Source: TWA4 sp034086685
GTDB lineage: Bacteria > Bacillota > Clostridia > Lachnospirales > Lachnospiraceae
Assembly: GCA_034086685.1 (NCBI GenBank)
Contig: JAXDZY010000140.1
Span: 1-49,607 of the forward strand
Reading direction: 5' to 3'
DNA: 49,607 nt
Position 1 is the first letter of the stretch. Each line of letters opens with the position of its first letter. The position numbers were made by a program, and so were the translations under genes. A model generated the notes under the pieces. It saw only the letters and a list, made by a program, of their open reading frames with translations. It made no database searches and was not told where the DNA came from. Positions 1 through 9,058 of this stretch are shown here, piece after piece.

Positions 1-202
1 ATTTTGCGACAGTTGAATTGTCGACGGATAATTCTTCTTTCAAAGCATTATTAATATGCTTACCAATCGTTTTAATATCCCTGTCAAACAACTCAGACAT
101 CTGATTCCGATTTAACCATACCGTTTCGCCTTCCACAGTTACTGGTAATTTCACCTGCTTATCTTCTGTTTCAAAAATGACAATTTCATTATTTTTCTGC
201 AT
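1..202 (-). CDS. RhuM family protein, N-terminal part (cut by window edge)
   Basis: Reading the minus strand from an ATG at 202 gives 67 residues that run off the left edge. They contain the motif MSELFDRDIKTIGKHINNAL, typical of the N-terminus of RhuM-family (virulence RhuM, Fic/DOC-associated) proteins, with a winged-helix-like DNA-binding start. The molecular function of this family is not settled; members are usually found on accessory islands and next to toxin-antitoxin or restriction genes. The start overlaps the 3' end of the small XRE regulator by 14 bases, implying a two-gene operon with translational coupling. Family assignment is by recognition of this motif only; the C-terminal part cannot be judged. 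Confidence 0.75.
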   Translation of the reverse strand, partial: MQKNNEIVIFETEDKQVKLPVTVEGETVWLNRNQMSELFDRDIKTIGKHINNALKEELSVDNSTVAK

Positions 203-407
203 TCTGCTCCGTCCTTTTCATTTTCCCGATCAGTTCTTCATACTTCAGCTGATACTCGATCAGACGTGGAATATATTCCGGTGGTGTCCTGCGCCCCGCC
301 TCCCAATCTTCTATCGTTCTCAGAGGAATTCCAATATGTATGGAAAAATCTTTTCTGGTCATCCCTGTTTGTTCCCTAAGTCTCCGTATTTTATCTGCAG
401 ATTCCAT
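189..407 (-). CDS. Small XRE-type helix-turn-helix regulator
   Basis: A 72-residue protein made almost only of a helix-turn-helix domain (residues about 5-40; GMTRKDFSIHIGIPLRTIEDWEAG), followed by a charged tail. It should bind DNA as a dimer and repress its own operon, in the manner of antitoxin-like regulators. The ATG is preceded by GGAGGTG about 10 bases upstream. It overlaps the RhuM gene, so the pair is probably co-regulated. The DNA target is not visible. It could be the antitoxin of an unrecognised pair, but nothing in the sequence proves that. Confidence 0.8.
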   Translation of the reverse strand: MESADKIRRLREQTGMTRKDFSIHIGIPLRTIEDWEAGRRTPPEYIPRLIEYQLKYEELIGKMKRTEQNAEK

Positions 408-515
408 TATTTCTGAACACCTCCATGTAATATCTCTTTATTCATATCACATTATTTCTAACAACGCAATGCGTGGTTTGTAAAATAAATATAATTTTTT
501 ATTTTTTGCACATAA

Positions 516-558
516 AAAGCAGGCAACTCAATGACATCTTCACCTCTTTGCCTGCTTT
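516..558 (-). terminator. Rho-independent terminator after spoIVB
   Basis: A perfect 11-bp stem (AAAGCAGGCAA paired with TTGCCTGCTTT) is followed on the minus strand by a run of T. It lies 51 bases downstream of the spoIVB stop codon and ends the recN/spoIVB transcription unit. Confidence 0.85.
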
Positions 559-608
559 ACAATCATTCTTTTTTTATCACACCAACAAATCAACATACTT
601 TGCCCGGC

Positions 609-1841
609 TCAATGCTCCAGCATATTCTCAATAAATATTCCATACCCTCTCGTCGGATCATTGACCAGCACATGGGTTACAGCACCCACAAGCCGCCCAT
701 CCTGAATAATCGGACTCCCGCTCATCCCCTGCAGAATACCTCCGGTCTGCTTCAGAAGGGAATTATCAGTAACCGTAATCTCCATATTGATATTCTCATA
801 CCCTGCTTTTTCCCCGGAGATTTTATGAATTTCTATTTCGTAAAACCGATATTCTCCATCAAAAGAACTGACCATCTGCGCTTTTCCATCATGAATTTCA
901 TCCACAGACGCAACTTCCCGGGCTGCCTTTTCCCATAGATCTTCAAAAGAATTCAGTTGATAAAAAATATTCAGCTTTTCAAGAATCAGACTTCTGATTT
1001 CCTGATTGCCTGCTCCAAAAATCCCCTGCTCTGTGTTCTCTCTGACAGTTCCTATGCAGGACTGCATACGATAATCGATGGCTCCGGTAAGCGAACCGGG
1101 CTGACTGCTGCTCCCTTTCACGAGAGAATATATCTCTGCACGATACAGCTGACCATTGTCGATTTCCATCAGCCTGCCGGTATCTATATCACTGATACAA
1201 TGCCCCAGTGCTGCAAAATTACCTTCTTCATCCAGCCACGTCAGTGTCCCAATACCATGCATATTATCCCGCACCCACAAGCCTGCCATATATTGATTGG
1301 AATCTGTCTCCACAGGCCTTATTTTCACCTTTTTCTGTTTTCCATCATGTTCAATTGTCAGATTCATGGATTTTCCGCCGCTTTTTCGCACCAGATCCCG
1401 AAACTGTTCTTTGGAAGTAATCTCAGCATTTCCCACCCGAAGGATATAATCCCCGGCCTCAATCACATTACTGCATGGAATTAACATCTTTCCATCCGAT
1501 GTGGACACTTCCGATACTTCTGTAACAAGAACACCTTTTGTTTCAAGATAAATACCCACAGGAATCCCGCATGGAAGAAGTTTTTGAACAGTATCTTTTC
1601 CGGAGTTTTCCTTCCCTGTCTCAGCATCCAGCAGAATATCTTTATTGTTTTCATCCACTGATGCTGCAGCCGCTTCCTGAATCAGACACTGATCCGACCC
1701 GGAAAAACCGGCTCTGAAATCTGCATAAGATTCTGTGAAAACGAAAAAATATAATAATGTAAAACAGGAAGTCAGAAAAAAAGCTCCTGTCAAAAAAATA
1801 CGATACAGATTCCGCCTTCCGTTTTCATTGCCACCCCACAT
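609..1841 (-). CDS. spoIVB: SpoIVB sporulation signalling serine peptidase (S55)
   Basis: SpoIVB is secreted from the forespore into the space between the two spore membranes, where it cleaves SpoIVFA and so switches on the SpoIVFB protease and sigma-K in the mother cell. This 410-residue protein shows an N-terminal membrane helix (about 13-36), a PDZ-like region (about 90-170) and the S55 catalytic domain. Its putative triad is His214 (ALGHCISD), Asp359 and Ser374 (GMSGSP), with the Asp-to-Ser distance of 15 seen in Bacillus subtilis. The frame stays open upstream to 2000, but the start at 1841 has GGAGG at the right distance and matches the family length. It follows recN, as in many Clostridia. 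Confidence 0.95.
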   Translation of the reverse strand: MWGGNENGRRNLYRIFLTGAFFLTSCFTLLYFFVFTESYADFRAGFSGSDQCLIQEAAAASVDENNKDILLDAETGKENSGKDTVQKLLPCGIPVGIYLETKGVLVTEVSEVSTSDGKMLIPCSNVIEAGDYILRVGNAEITSKEQFRDLVRKSGGKSMNLTIEHDGKQKKVKIRPVETDSNQYMAGLWVRDNMHGIGTLTWLDEEGNFAALGHCISDIDTGRLMEIDNGQLYRAEIYSLVKGSSSQPGSLTGAIDYRMQSCIGTVRENTEQGIFGAGNQEIRSLILEKLNIFYQLNSFEDLWEKAAREVASVDEIHDGKAQMVSSFDGEYRFYEIEIHKISGEKAGYENINMEITVTDNSLLKQTGGILQGMSGSPIIQDGRLVGAVTHVLVNDPTRGYGIFIENMLEH

Positions 1842-1875
1842 AATAAATCCTCCCCTTACCCTACTAGTGTACAAC

Positions 1876-1916
1876 AGTCTGTTTCCTGTTGACCCATGCA
1901 GTTTCTGAAACAGACT
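1876..1916. repeat. Inverted repeat in the spoIVB leader
   Basis: AGTCTGTTTC (1876-1885) and GAAACAGACT (1907-1916) are perfect 10-bp arms around a 21-base spacer, 34 bases before the spoIVB start. It can form an RNA hairpin or be a protein-binding site. It has no T-run, so it is not a terminator. No convincing sigma-G promoter was found in the 180-base gap after recN. Confidence 0.5.
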
Positions 1917-2021
1917 CTCTGAGGTTATTATGCGGAAATTTCTGATTGTGAACCATGAATTTTCTGGTTTCCAGCTGCCGTACAGGCCGTCAGAAAACAC
2001 GACTCCGAAAACAGTATTCTG

Positions 2022-3710
2022 CTAATTGTGATGAGAAAGCAGCTGGGTCTTCATGGCTTTCAGTTCTCTGGCATTGCGAAGCACCGCATCTGTAATCTGG
2101 ACACCGCCCAGCAGCCTTGCCAGTTCACGGACAGATTCTTCCTCTTCCAGATGACTGATGGTTGTGCGGGTCTTCTCATCAACAATATCTTTTTCGATCA
2201 TAAAATGATTATCCGCCATGGATGCAATCTGAGGCAGATGGGTAATACAGAGAACCTGATGGGTCTGCCCGATCCATGAAAGTTTTTCCGATACACATGC
2301 GGCAGTTCTGCCGCTGATACCGGTATCAATTTCATCGAAAATCAGCGTGGGAATCTGATCAGTGTCTGCCAGGACAGATTTGACAGCCAGCATAATTCTG
2401 GAAAGTTCTCCGCCTGATGCCACATCGCCCAGAGGCTGCATGGGCTGACCGGGATTGGTTGAAATTACAAATTCCGCATCATCATATCCATTGCTTCCGA
2501 ACTGACCGGAACGTTCAAAATGCATATCAAAAGAAACCTGAAGGAAATTCAGTTCCTTCAGACTTTCTGTAATAGCCTGAACCAGAGGTACCGCAGCTTT
2601 TTTACGAATCAGAGACAGCTGTTCACACAGGCAGAGAACCCGTTTTTTTGCTCTGTCACAGGCTTTCAGAGTCTCTCTTCGGTTTTCCTCATAATTTTCC
2701 AGTTCCTGAAGACGTTCCTGCTTGTCACGAAGGCTTTCCATAATCTGGCTGTAATCCCGTCCGTACTTGGCCTGCAGAGATCTGATCAGATCCAGACGTT
2801 CTCTGACCTCCTCGTAGGTTTCCTGATCAAAACTAAGGCTGTCCATGTATTCTGCCACATCATGGTTAATATCAGAAAGAATGGACTCCAGATCCTGAAT
2901 CTGATCAGAAATATGGCAGACAGAGTCATCATACCGCAAAACATTCTGAATCTCCTTGACAGCACGGGATACTGATTCTCCCGCAGCAGAACTGCTGTCA
3001 TAACCCAGTGCATCGCGCACTGCAGCCATGGACTCCATAATATTACGGCTGTTGGATATCCGTTTATATACCTGCTCCAGTTCCTCTTCCTCACCATCCT
3101 TCAGACAGGCAGAAACAATCTCATTAATCTCAAAACGAAGAAAATCCACTTCCCGGAGGCGTACTTCCTCCTCCATGGAAAAAGTATGCAGCTTCCGGCT
3201 CTGTTGTACATACTCATTGTAGGCAGTGGAAAGCTTCTCTTTAACAGGAAAAATCTCCTGCCCGGCATAAGCATCAAGAATCTCCAGATGCCTGTATTTA
3301 TACAGCAGGGACTGATGCTCATGCTGACCGTGGATATCGATCAGAAGACCTGTCATCCGGCGCACTCTGGCAGCTGTGACTGTCTCATCATTGATTCTGA
3401 AAATACTGCGACCTTTCTGAATCTTTCTGGACAAAATCAGTACGCCATCCTCCGTTTCAATATCAAGATCACGCAGCTGCTGCTTTTTACTTTCCTCATC
3501 AATCTGGAAAACCAGCTCCACATAGGCATACTCCGCTCCTGCACGTATCACATTGGATCCCGCCTTGCCTCCCAGTGCCAGATTCACAGCGTCAATCAGT
3601 ATGGACTTCCCTGCTCCGGTCTCACCGGTCAGAATGTTCAATCCTGCTCCGAATTCCATATCAGCTTCTTCTATCAGTGCAAAGTTTTTAACATGTAAGT
3701 GCATCAGCAT
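2022..3710 (-). CDS. recN: DNA repair protein RecN
   Basis: RecN is an SMC-like ATPase that gathers at double-strand breaks and supports recombinational repair. The protein is 562 residues, the usual length. It has the Walker A motif GETGAGKS near residue 30, a long central coiled coil (about 155-370), and a C-terminal signature and Walker B (SGGELSRIMLA ... LIFDEIDTGISG). The first ATG has AAGGGGG seven bases upstream. It sits between argR and spoIVB, a conserved arrangement in Firmicutes, but is separated from argR by a terminator, so it probably has its own promoter in the 158-base gap. Confidence 0.97.
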   Translation of the reverse strand: MLMHLHVKNFALIEEADMEFGAGLNILTGETGAGKSILIDAVNLALGGKAGSNVIRAGAEYAYVELVFQIDEESKKQQLRDLDIETEDGVLILSRKIQKGRSIFRINDETVTAARVRRMTGLLIDIHGQHEHQSLLYKYRHLEILDAYAGQEIFPVKEKLSTAYNEYVQQSRKLHTFSMEEEVRLREVDFLRFEINEIVSACLKDGEEEELEQVYKRISNSRNIMESMAAVRDALGYDSSSAAGESVSRAVKEIQNVLRYDDSVCHISDQIQDLESILSDINHDVAEYMDSLSFDQETYEEVRERLDLIRSLQAKYGRDYSQIMESLRDKQERLQELENYEENRRETLKACDRAKKRVLCLCEQLSLIRKKAAVPLVQAITESLKELNFLQVSFDMHFERSGQFGSNGYDDAEFVISTNPGQPMQPLGDVASGGELSRIMLAVKSVLADTDQIPTLIFDEIDTGISGRTAACVSEKLSWIGQTHQVLCITHLPQIASMADNHFMIEKDIVDEKTRTTISHLEEEESVRELARLLGGVQITDAVLRNARELKAMKTQLLSHHN

Positions 3711-3794
3711 AATATTTCCCCCTTTTTACCAGAACGGATGTTGTGAACAGCTGTTCTCGAATGTTTGTTCCAATTGTATCTCAGGGGTAGAAAA

Positions 3795-3839
3795 AAAGCA
3801 AGCACTTTTTTAACTTTTTATATTTCTGGTGCCTGCTTT
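3795..3839 (-). terminator. Rho-independent terminator after argR
   Basis: On the minus strand, AAAGCAGGCAC pairs with GTGCTTGCTTT (one G-U type mismatch) and is followed by a run of T. It lies 30 bases after the argR stop and separates the nusB-to-argR unit from recN. Confidence 0.8.
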
Positions 3840-3868
3840 CTTTTTTTATATCATTTTAATAATTCGTA

Positions 3869-4333
3869 TTATTTTTCCCGGTTTCCGGTTACCATTTTCT
3901 GAATTTCACGCATAAGAATCACTGTATCATCCACGCTTCTGACTGCGCACATGATGGTATCATCTCCTGCAATACATCCTACCACCTGCGGCAGGTGCAG
4001 TCCATCCAGAGCAGCGGCAACTGCCATGGCAAGACCGGATACTGTTTTGATTACCAGTATATTCTGAGCCATATCCATGGAAACAAAGCCATCACAAAAA
4101 ATCCGGATGTATTTATCCTTCATCTCATCTTCTTCTTTTTTCAGCAGTGTATAGCATTGTCTTCCCCTGCCATTGGGCATCTTGGTCAGTTTCAGCTCTC
4201 TGATATCCCTGGAAACCGTTGCCTGCGTCACATTGAACCCCTCCATGTTCAACCGTTCAGCAAGTTCTTCCTGCGTTTCGATATCAAATTTGCTTATCAG
4301 CTCACGTATTTTGTCATGTCTCTTGATTTTCAT
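3869..4333 (-). CDS. argR: Arginine repressor ArgR
   Basis: ArgR senses L-arginine as a hexamer and represses arginine biosynthesis while activating catabolism. The 154-residue protein has an N-terminal winged helix (ETQEELAERLNMEGFNVTQA, then TVSRDIREL) and a C-terminal oligomerisation and arginine-binding core with the GDDT motif (about 120). A TTG two codons earlier is in frame, but it directly abuts GGAGG, while the ATG at 4333 has a six-base spacing, so that start is chosen. It closes the run nusB-xseA-xseB-ispA-dxs-tlyA-nadK-argR. Confidence 0.96.
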   Translation of the reverse strand: MKIKRHDKIRELISKFDIETQEELAERLNMEGFNVTQATVSRDIRELKLTKMPNGRGRQCYTLLKKEEDEMKDKYIRIFCDGFVSMDMAQNILVIKTVSGLAMAVAAALDGLHLPQVVGCIAGDDTIMCAVRSVDDTVILMREIQKMVTGNREK

Positions 4334-4347
4334 GCTCAACCTCCGTC

Positions 4348-5220
4348 TTACCGTTCTGACATCTTCCGCCGTACCGTTTCCAGAAAGCTTACATTACTAA
4401 CCTTAAGAATACTGGCGGTAACTTCTGCCTGCTCGATTTCAATCCGGTCACCCGGTTCCAGCAGTCCGCTTCCGTTTCCGTCAAAACAAATCTGTACAGG
4501 AACAAACCGTTTTCCCGGCCGTTCTGCAATTTCCACAACTATTTTGGAATCAGCCCGCAGTACGATGCTTCTATTGTGCAGCGAATGGGGGGAAATAGGT
4601 GTCAGAAGAATACAGAATGCCTTTGGATCCACAATCGGGCCTCCGGCTGAAAGATTATATGCAGTAGAACCGGTAGGAGTAGCAATAATAATACCGTCCG
4701 ACACATATTTATTCAGTAATTCTCCATCCACATATATATTATAATCATTCACATCCAGTCCCTGAGAACGGGAAAGAACAATATCATTCAACGCATAATC
4801 GGAAACCTGAAGAGAACTGTTTTTGATTGCCTTTCCATGAAGAAGCATTCTGCGCTCCACTGAATACCGGTCAGCAATCAGGCAGTCCAGCGCATATTCG
4901 ATTGAATAGGGATCAATCTCTGCCATGTAACCCAGTGTTCCCAGATTTACTCCCAGAATGGGAATATTTTTATATTTCAGGTCTCTGGCCGCCTGAAGCA
5001 TGGTACCGTCCCCGCCAATTACCAGAATACACTGTGTATCATCCGGTACAACCTCCGGATCTGTATACCGGTACCACTCATGATCATCGGAAACCTTCCT
5101 GTATACATCTGAATCCAGCCGGCATCTGCAGCCCCGCGTAACCAGATAATCCCGGATACGTTTTGCCATCTGCCGGCTGCCCGATTTATCATAATTACTG
5201 ATTACGTAAAATTTATTCAT
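4348..5220 (-). CDS. nadK: NAD(+) kinase
   Basis: NadK phosphorylates NAD to NADP with ATP or polyphosphate, in the cytoplasm. The 290-residue protein has the signature GGDGTML (about 70) with its catalytic Asp, and the NAD-binding block ATPTGSTAYNLSAGGPI in the C-terminal beta-sandwich domain. It lies five bases after tlyA and 14 before argR, so it is translated from the same message. The ribosome binding site is weak (AGG inside the tlyA end), which suggests coupling to tlyA translation. Confidence 0.96.
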   Translation of the reverse strand: MNKFYVISNYDKSGSRQMAKRIRDYLVTRGCRCRLDSDVYRKVSDDHEWYRYTDPEVVPDDTQCILVIGGDGTMLQAARDLKYKNIPILGVNLGTLGYMAEIDPYSIEYALDCLIADRYSVERRMLLHGKAIKNSSLQVSDYALNDIVLSRSQGLDVNDYNIYVDGELLNKYVSDGIIIATPTGSTAYNLSAGGPIVDPKAFCILLTPISPHSLHNRSIVLRADSKIVVEIAERPGKRFVPVQICFDGNGSGLLEPGDRIEIEQAEVTASILKVSNVSFLETVRRKMSER

Positions 5221-5225
5221 GGCTT

Positions 5226-6029
5226 TTACAATGCCTCATGCGCTTTCACAGTAATCTGCTCCGCATCGGGAATATACGGAGCCTCCTGAGGACGGTCACA
5301 GCCCTTTCCCAGCCATATCAGATATTCAATATTCCCTTCGGGACCTTTAATAGGAGAATAATCCAGTCCGAGAATGGAAAATCCCATGGATCCGGCGCAT
5401 GCTGCAACTGATTCGATCACTTCCACATGAACTTTTCGATCACGAACAACTCCTTTTTTTCCAACCTTTTCCCGCCCGGCTTCAAACTGGGGTTTGATCA
5501 GACAGACCGCCTGTCCGCCTTCTTTCAGCAATTCATATGCAGGAGGCAGAATTTTACTCAATGATATAAAAGATACATCCACAGAAAAGAAATCAATGGG
5601 CTCGGGTATCAGATTATGATCAAGATACCTGGCATTGGTCTTTTCCATACAGATAACTCTCTCATCCTGGCGCAGCTTCCAGTCCAGCTGTCCCCGGCCG
5701 CTGTCCACCGCATAAACCCTGATTGCTCCATTCTGCAGCATGCAGTCCGTAAAACCTCCGGTGGAAGCACCGATATCCATGCAGATACAGTCTGTCAGTT
5801 CAATGGGCCATACTTCCATCGCTTTTTCCAGCTTCAGCCCTCCGCGGCTGACATATTTCAACGCTGACCCCTTTACTTCAACCGTTTTTTCCGTATCAAA
5901 TACGGAACCCGGTTTATCTTCTTTCTGTCCGTCCACATAAACAATACCGGACATAATAAGAGCCTTTGCTTTCTCTCTGGAAGGCGCCAGCCCCTTATTC
6001 ACCAGCAGTATATCCAAACGTTCTTTCAT
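5226..6029 (-). CDS. tlyA: TlyA family rRNA 2'-O-methyltransferase
   Basis: TlyA proteins methylate the 2'-O of cytidines in 16S and/or 23S rRNA; older databases call them hemolysin A. The 267-residue protein has an N-terminal S4 RNA-binding domain (about 1-62, start MKERLDILLVNKGL) and a FtsJ-like SAM-dependent methyltransferase domain with DIGASTGGFTDC. The open frame runs 82 codons further upstream into dxs, but the ATG at 6029 overlaps the dxs stop as ATGA, the classical coupling arrangement, and gives the family N-terminus. Confidence 0.94.
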   Translation of the reverse strand: MKERLDILLVNKGLAPSREKAKALIMSGIVYVDGQKEDKPGSVFDTEKTVEVKGSALKYVSRGGLKLEKAMEVWPIELTDCICMDIGASTGGFTDCMLQNGAIRVYAVDSGRGQLDWKLRQDERVICMEKTNARYLDHNLIPEPIDFFSVDVSFISLSKILPPAYELLKEGGQAVCLIKPQFEAGREKVGKKGVVRDRKVHVEVIESVAACAGSMGFSILGLDYSPIKGPEGNIEYLIWLGKGCDRPQEAPYIPDAEQITVKAHEAL

Positions 6030-7894
6030 TCCTGTTCTCCAATCCGCTCCAGTATATTTGACAGAATAAATTCTGCATCCAGACCGATTTCTTTTTTCAG
6101 CAGATCCACGTTGCCATGTTCCACATACATATCCGGTACAGCAACATTCAGAATATCCACATCCGCTTTGTCTTCCTCCAGCCATGTACAGACATGTTCT
6201 CCGAAGCCGCCTTTCAGGACGTTCTCTTCCAGTGTCACCAGAAGAGTATGGTTTTTCACAACCTGTGTCAGACATTTATCATCCATGGGACTAATAAAGC
6301 GCATATTGATCAGGGAAACCTGGTGCCCGCGTTTTTTCAGCTGTTCCCGTATATCCACAGCAGTTTCCACCATACTTCCCACTGCAAGTAAAGCAATCTC
6401 CGACTCTCTGTAAATCCACTCTGCCTTTCCCGCAGCAATCGGCTGTCGATACTCTGCCAGTCCCTTCCAGCCGGTTCCTCTGGGATAACGTACTGCAATG
6501 GGATACGAATAGGTAAATGCATAGTTCAGCATATCCTGAAACTCATATATATTCTTCGGAGCACATACCGTCATATTCGGAATATGTGACAGATATGAAA
6601 GATCAAAAATGCCCTGATGCGTTTCCCCGTCACTTCCCACCAGTCCGGCCCGGTCTACAGCGAATACCACAGGAAGATTCTGGATACAGACATCGTGAAT
6701 GATCTGATCATAGGCTCTCTGAAGAAATGACGAATATACTGCCACAACCGGCTTTAATCCACCTGCTGCCATCCCTGCAGCAAAAGTAACAGCATGCTGT
6801 TCGGCAATCCCGGCATCAAAAAAACGATCCGGAAATTCCGCAGCAAAGGGAGTAAGCCCTGTTCCGTCCGGCATTGCTGCAGTAATCGCAACAATATCCG
6901 GATTTTTACGTGCCGCTTTACAGATTGTTTCAGAAAAAACATCTGTCCAGTCCGGCTCATTTTTTTTCTGGATCACCTGACCGGTCCGGATATCAAAAGG
7001 AGACACTCCGTGAAAACGTTCCGGATGTTCCTCAGCAGGACGATATCCTTTTCCTTTTTTCGTCAGTACATGAATCAGTACCGGCTTTTTCAGGCGCCTG
7101 GCATTTTCAAGAACCGTTACAAGCCCTTTAATATCATGTCCGTCCACCGGTCCCCAGTAGGTAATGCCCATATTCTCGAATAACATGCCCGGAACGAATA
7201 CTTTTTTGATATTGTTCTTTACATTTGTCAGAGCATTGAGCACCGGAACTCCCAGACTTGGAACACGCTCCAGGCGGTCAGTCACATGTTCTTTCAGATC
7301 GTAATAAGCTGATGTCCGGCGTATTTTGCTGAGATGTTCACTGATTCCGCCTGTATTTCTGGATATGGACATCTCATTATCATTCAGAATGATTATATAA
7401 TTGCTGTTGAGGCTGGATACGTTATTCAACGCTTCAAGTGCCATCCCGCCTGTAAGGGCTCCGTCGCCGATTACGGAAATAACAGAATAATCTTCGCCTT
7501 TCCTGTCTCTGGCCATGGCAAGTCCCATTCCTGCAGAGATGGAAGTTGAGCTGTGTCCCGTATCGAAAGCATCACACCGGCTTTCCTTCCGTTTGGGAAA
7601 ACCGCTCATTCCTCCGTACTTTCTCAGCTCATCAAACCCGGCTCTTCTGCCGGTCAGAATCTTATGCGTATAGGATTGATGTCCAACATCCCATACAATT
7701 TTATCTTTTGACGGGTCAAATACCAGATGAAGGGCTATGGTAAGTTCCACAACACCCAGATTGGAAGCCAGATGTCCACCGGTCTTACTGATCTTTTTAA
7801 TCAGAAATCTCCGGATCTCTCTTGCAAGCTCTTCGTATTCAGACTCCTGCAGCTTCCGGATATCGCCCGCCTGATTGATCTTATCAAGTATCAT
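6026..7894 (-). CDS. dxs: 1-deoxy-D-xylulose-5-phosphate synthase
   Basis: Dxs condenses pyruvate and glyceraldehyde 3-phosphate with thiamine diphosphate, the first step of the MEP isoprenoid pathway. The 622-residue protein is full length, with the ThDP-binding motif GDGALTGGMALEALNN (about 150), the central transketolase pyrimidine domain with DRAGLVGSDGETHQG, and the C-terminal transketolase domain. GAGGG precedes the ATG by six bases. It is ten bases downstream of ispA, so the start and an elongation step of isoprenoid synthesis are made together. Confidence 0.98.
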   Translation of the reverse strand: MILDKINQAGDIRKLQESEYEELAREIRRFLIKKISKTGGHLASNLGVVELTIALHLVFDPSKDKIVWDVGHQSYTHKILTGRRAGFDELRKYGGMSGFPKRKESRCDAFDTGHSSTSISAGMGLAMARDRKGEDYSVISVIGDGALTGGMALEALNNVSSLNSNYIIILNDNEMSISRNTGGISEHLSKIRRTSAYYDLKEHVTDRLERVPSLGVPVLNALTNVKNNIKKVFVPGMLFENMGITYWGPVDGHDIKGLVTVLENARRLKKPVLIHVLTKKGKGYRPAEEHPERFHGVSPFDIRTGQVIQKKNEPDWTDVFSETICKAARKNPDIVAITAAMPDGTGLTPFAAEFPDRFFDAGIAEQHAVTFAAGMAAGGLKPVVAVYSSFLQRAYDQIIHDVCIQNLPVVFAVDRAGLVGSDGETHQGIFDLSYLSHIPNMTVCAPKNIYEFQDMLNYAFTYSYPIAVRYPRGTGWKGLAEYRQPIAAGKAEWIYRESEIALLAVGSMVETAVDIREQLKKRGHQVSLINMRFISPMDDKCLTQVVKNHTLLVTLEENVLKGGFGEHVCTWLEEDKADVDILNVAVPDMYVEHGNVDLLKKEIGLDAEFILSNILERIGEQE

Positions 7895-7904
7895 GACAGT
7901 CCCT

Positions 7905-8792
7905 CTACTTTTTACGATTTACCAGCATAAGAATCAACTGCTCCAGAAAAGGATTCTCATATGGCAGTTCCTGTAAAGTCTGAATTGCTCTTTCAGAAAG
8001 TTTTCTGACCTCTTCTCCGGCCTTTTCAAGTCCTTCCAGCGTCACATAGGTTGTTTTATGATTCTTTTCATCACTTAATACCGGTTTACCCAGAACCTCC
8101 TGGTCGCCGATCACATCCAGTATATCATCCTGAATCTGAAAAGCCAGCCCCACATCGTGTGCAATACTGATAATCTTCTCTTCTTCTTCAGGAGATGCAC
8201 CTGCCATAACCGCGCCGATCAGCATGGAAGCCTCCAGCAGCGCACCTGTTTTCAATGCATAAATAAAATCAAGCTTATCTCTGGGAATCGGTTTATCTGT
8301 CAATTCCACATCCACCGTCTGTCCGCCGATCATACCGTAAATTCCGGATTTCTCAGCCAGAATAGAGGCAGATCGCAGTACCCGATCCACATGCTTTGTC
8401 ATGCTGCCGGCTTTCAAAGCGGTTTCAAAACAGTAAACCATCAATGCATCACCGGCCAGAATTGCCATATCTTCCCCGTATTTCACCCAGGTTGTATGCT
8501 TTCCGCGGCGATATTCATCATTATCCATGGCAGGAAGATCATCATGAACCAGAGAAGCAGAATGCATCATTTCCATTGCCGCCATAAACGGTTCAATATC
8601 CTGATCCTGCCCCCCAAACAAACGATAGGTTTCCTGCATCAACATGGGGCGGAGACGTTTTCCACCCACTGTTACACTGTAATTCATGGATTCCAGCACT
8701 GTTTTCTGATGACCGGTTTCCTCCGGCAGATACCGGTCGATCACCGCCTGTACCTCTGCTGTTTTCTGTTTCAGTATATCTTTAAAATCCAT
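7905..8792 (-). CDS. ispA: Polyprenyl (farnesyl/geranyl) diphosphate synthase
   Basis: This enzyme joins isopentenyl diphosphate units to allylic diphosphates to give C15/C20 products for lipid carriers. The 295-residue protein has the first Asp-rich motif VHDDLPAMDND (about 85) and the second FQIQDDILDVIGD (about 225), plus GGKRLRP for diphosphate binding. The ATG at 8792 is preceded by AGGAGGGAG; an in-frame ATG at 8810 lies inside xseB and has no such site. It overlaps xseB by 11 bases. Exact chain length cannot be told from sequence alone. Confidence 0.95.
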   Translation of the reverse strand: MDFKDILKQKTAEVQAVIDRYLPEETGHQKTVLESMNYSVTVGGKRLRPMLMQETYRLFGGQDQDIEPFMAAMEMMHSASLVHDDLPAMDNDEYRRGKHTTWVKYGEDMAILAGDALMVYCFETALKAGSMTKHVDRVLRSASILAEKSGIYGMIGGQTVDVELTDKPIPRDKLDFIYALKTGALLEASMLIGAVMAGASPEEEEKIISIAHDVGLAFQIQDDILDVIGDQEVLGKPVLSDEKNHKTTYVTLEGLEKAGEEVRKLSERAIQTLQELPYENPFLEQLILMLVNRKK

Positions 8793-9027
8793 TGATTTCT
8801 CCCTCCTCATTCAGAATCACCAGCTGCTGCTCCACTTCAGACAGAGCCTGGCTGCAGTATTGGATCAGTCCAACACCTTCTTTATATAAATGAAAAGATT
8901 CTTCTAATGTACATTCCCTGCTCTCCAGCCTGGCAATCAGCTGCTCCAGCTGTTCCAGTGCCGTCTCAAGCGGTATGTCGGGAGTTTCCTGCTCTGTTTC
9001 ACAGGATACATTGTTCTGTTCTTCCAT
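8782..9027 (-). CDS. xseB: Exodeoxyribonuclease VII small subunit
   Basis: XseB is the small helical subunit that binds several copies to XseA to form exonuclease VII, which degrades single-stranded DNA. The 81-residue product carries the family core PLETALEQLEQLIARLESRE with CTLEESFHLYKEGVGL. An in-frame TTG at 9042 is contained in the ribosome binding site of the ATG at 9027 (TTGGAG), so the ATG is taken. The gene lies between xseA (31 bases upstream) and ispA (overlapping). Confidence 0.94.
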   Translation of the reverse strand: MEEQNNVSCETEQETPDIPLETALEQLEQLIARLESRECTLEESFHLYKEGVGLIQYCSQALSEVEQQLVILNEEGEINGF

Positions 9028-9058
9028 AATAAATTTCTCCAACCAGCCTGAAAAAATA

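Noticed and set aside
1921..1970. Sigma-G promoter for spoIVB
   Set aside because: A CATAATA -10-like sequence is present, but no acceptable -35 is found at 17-18 bases.
1842..2000. N-terminal extension of SpoIVB
   Set aside because: The frame is open, but the ATG at 1841 has a strong ribosome site and gives the family length; the extension has no family resemblance.
6030..6275. Longer TlyA start within dxs
   Set aside because: It is a shadow of the dxs coding sequence; the ATGA overlap start yields the S4 domain directly.
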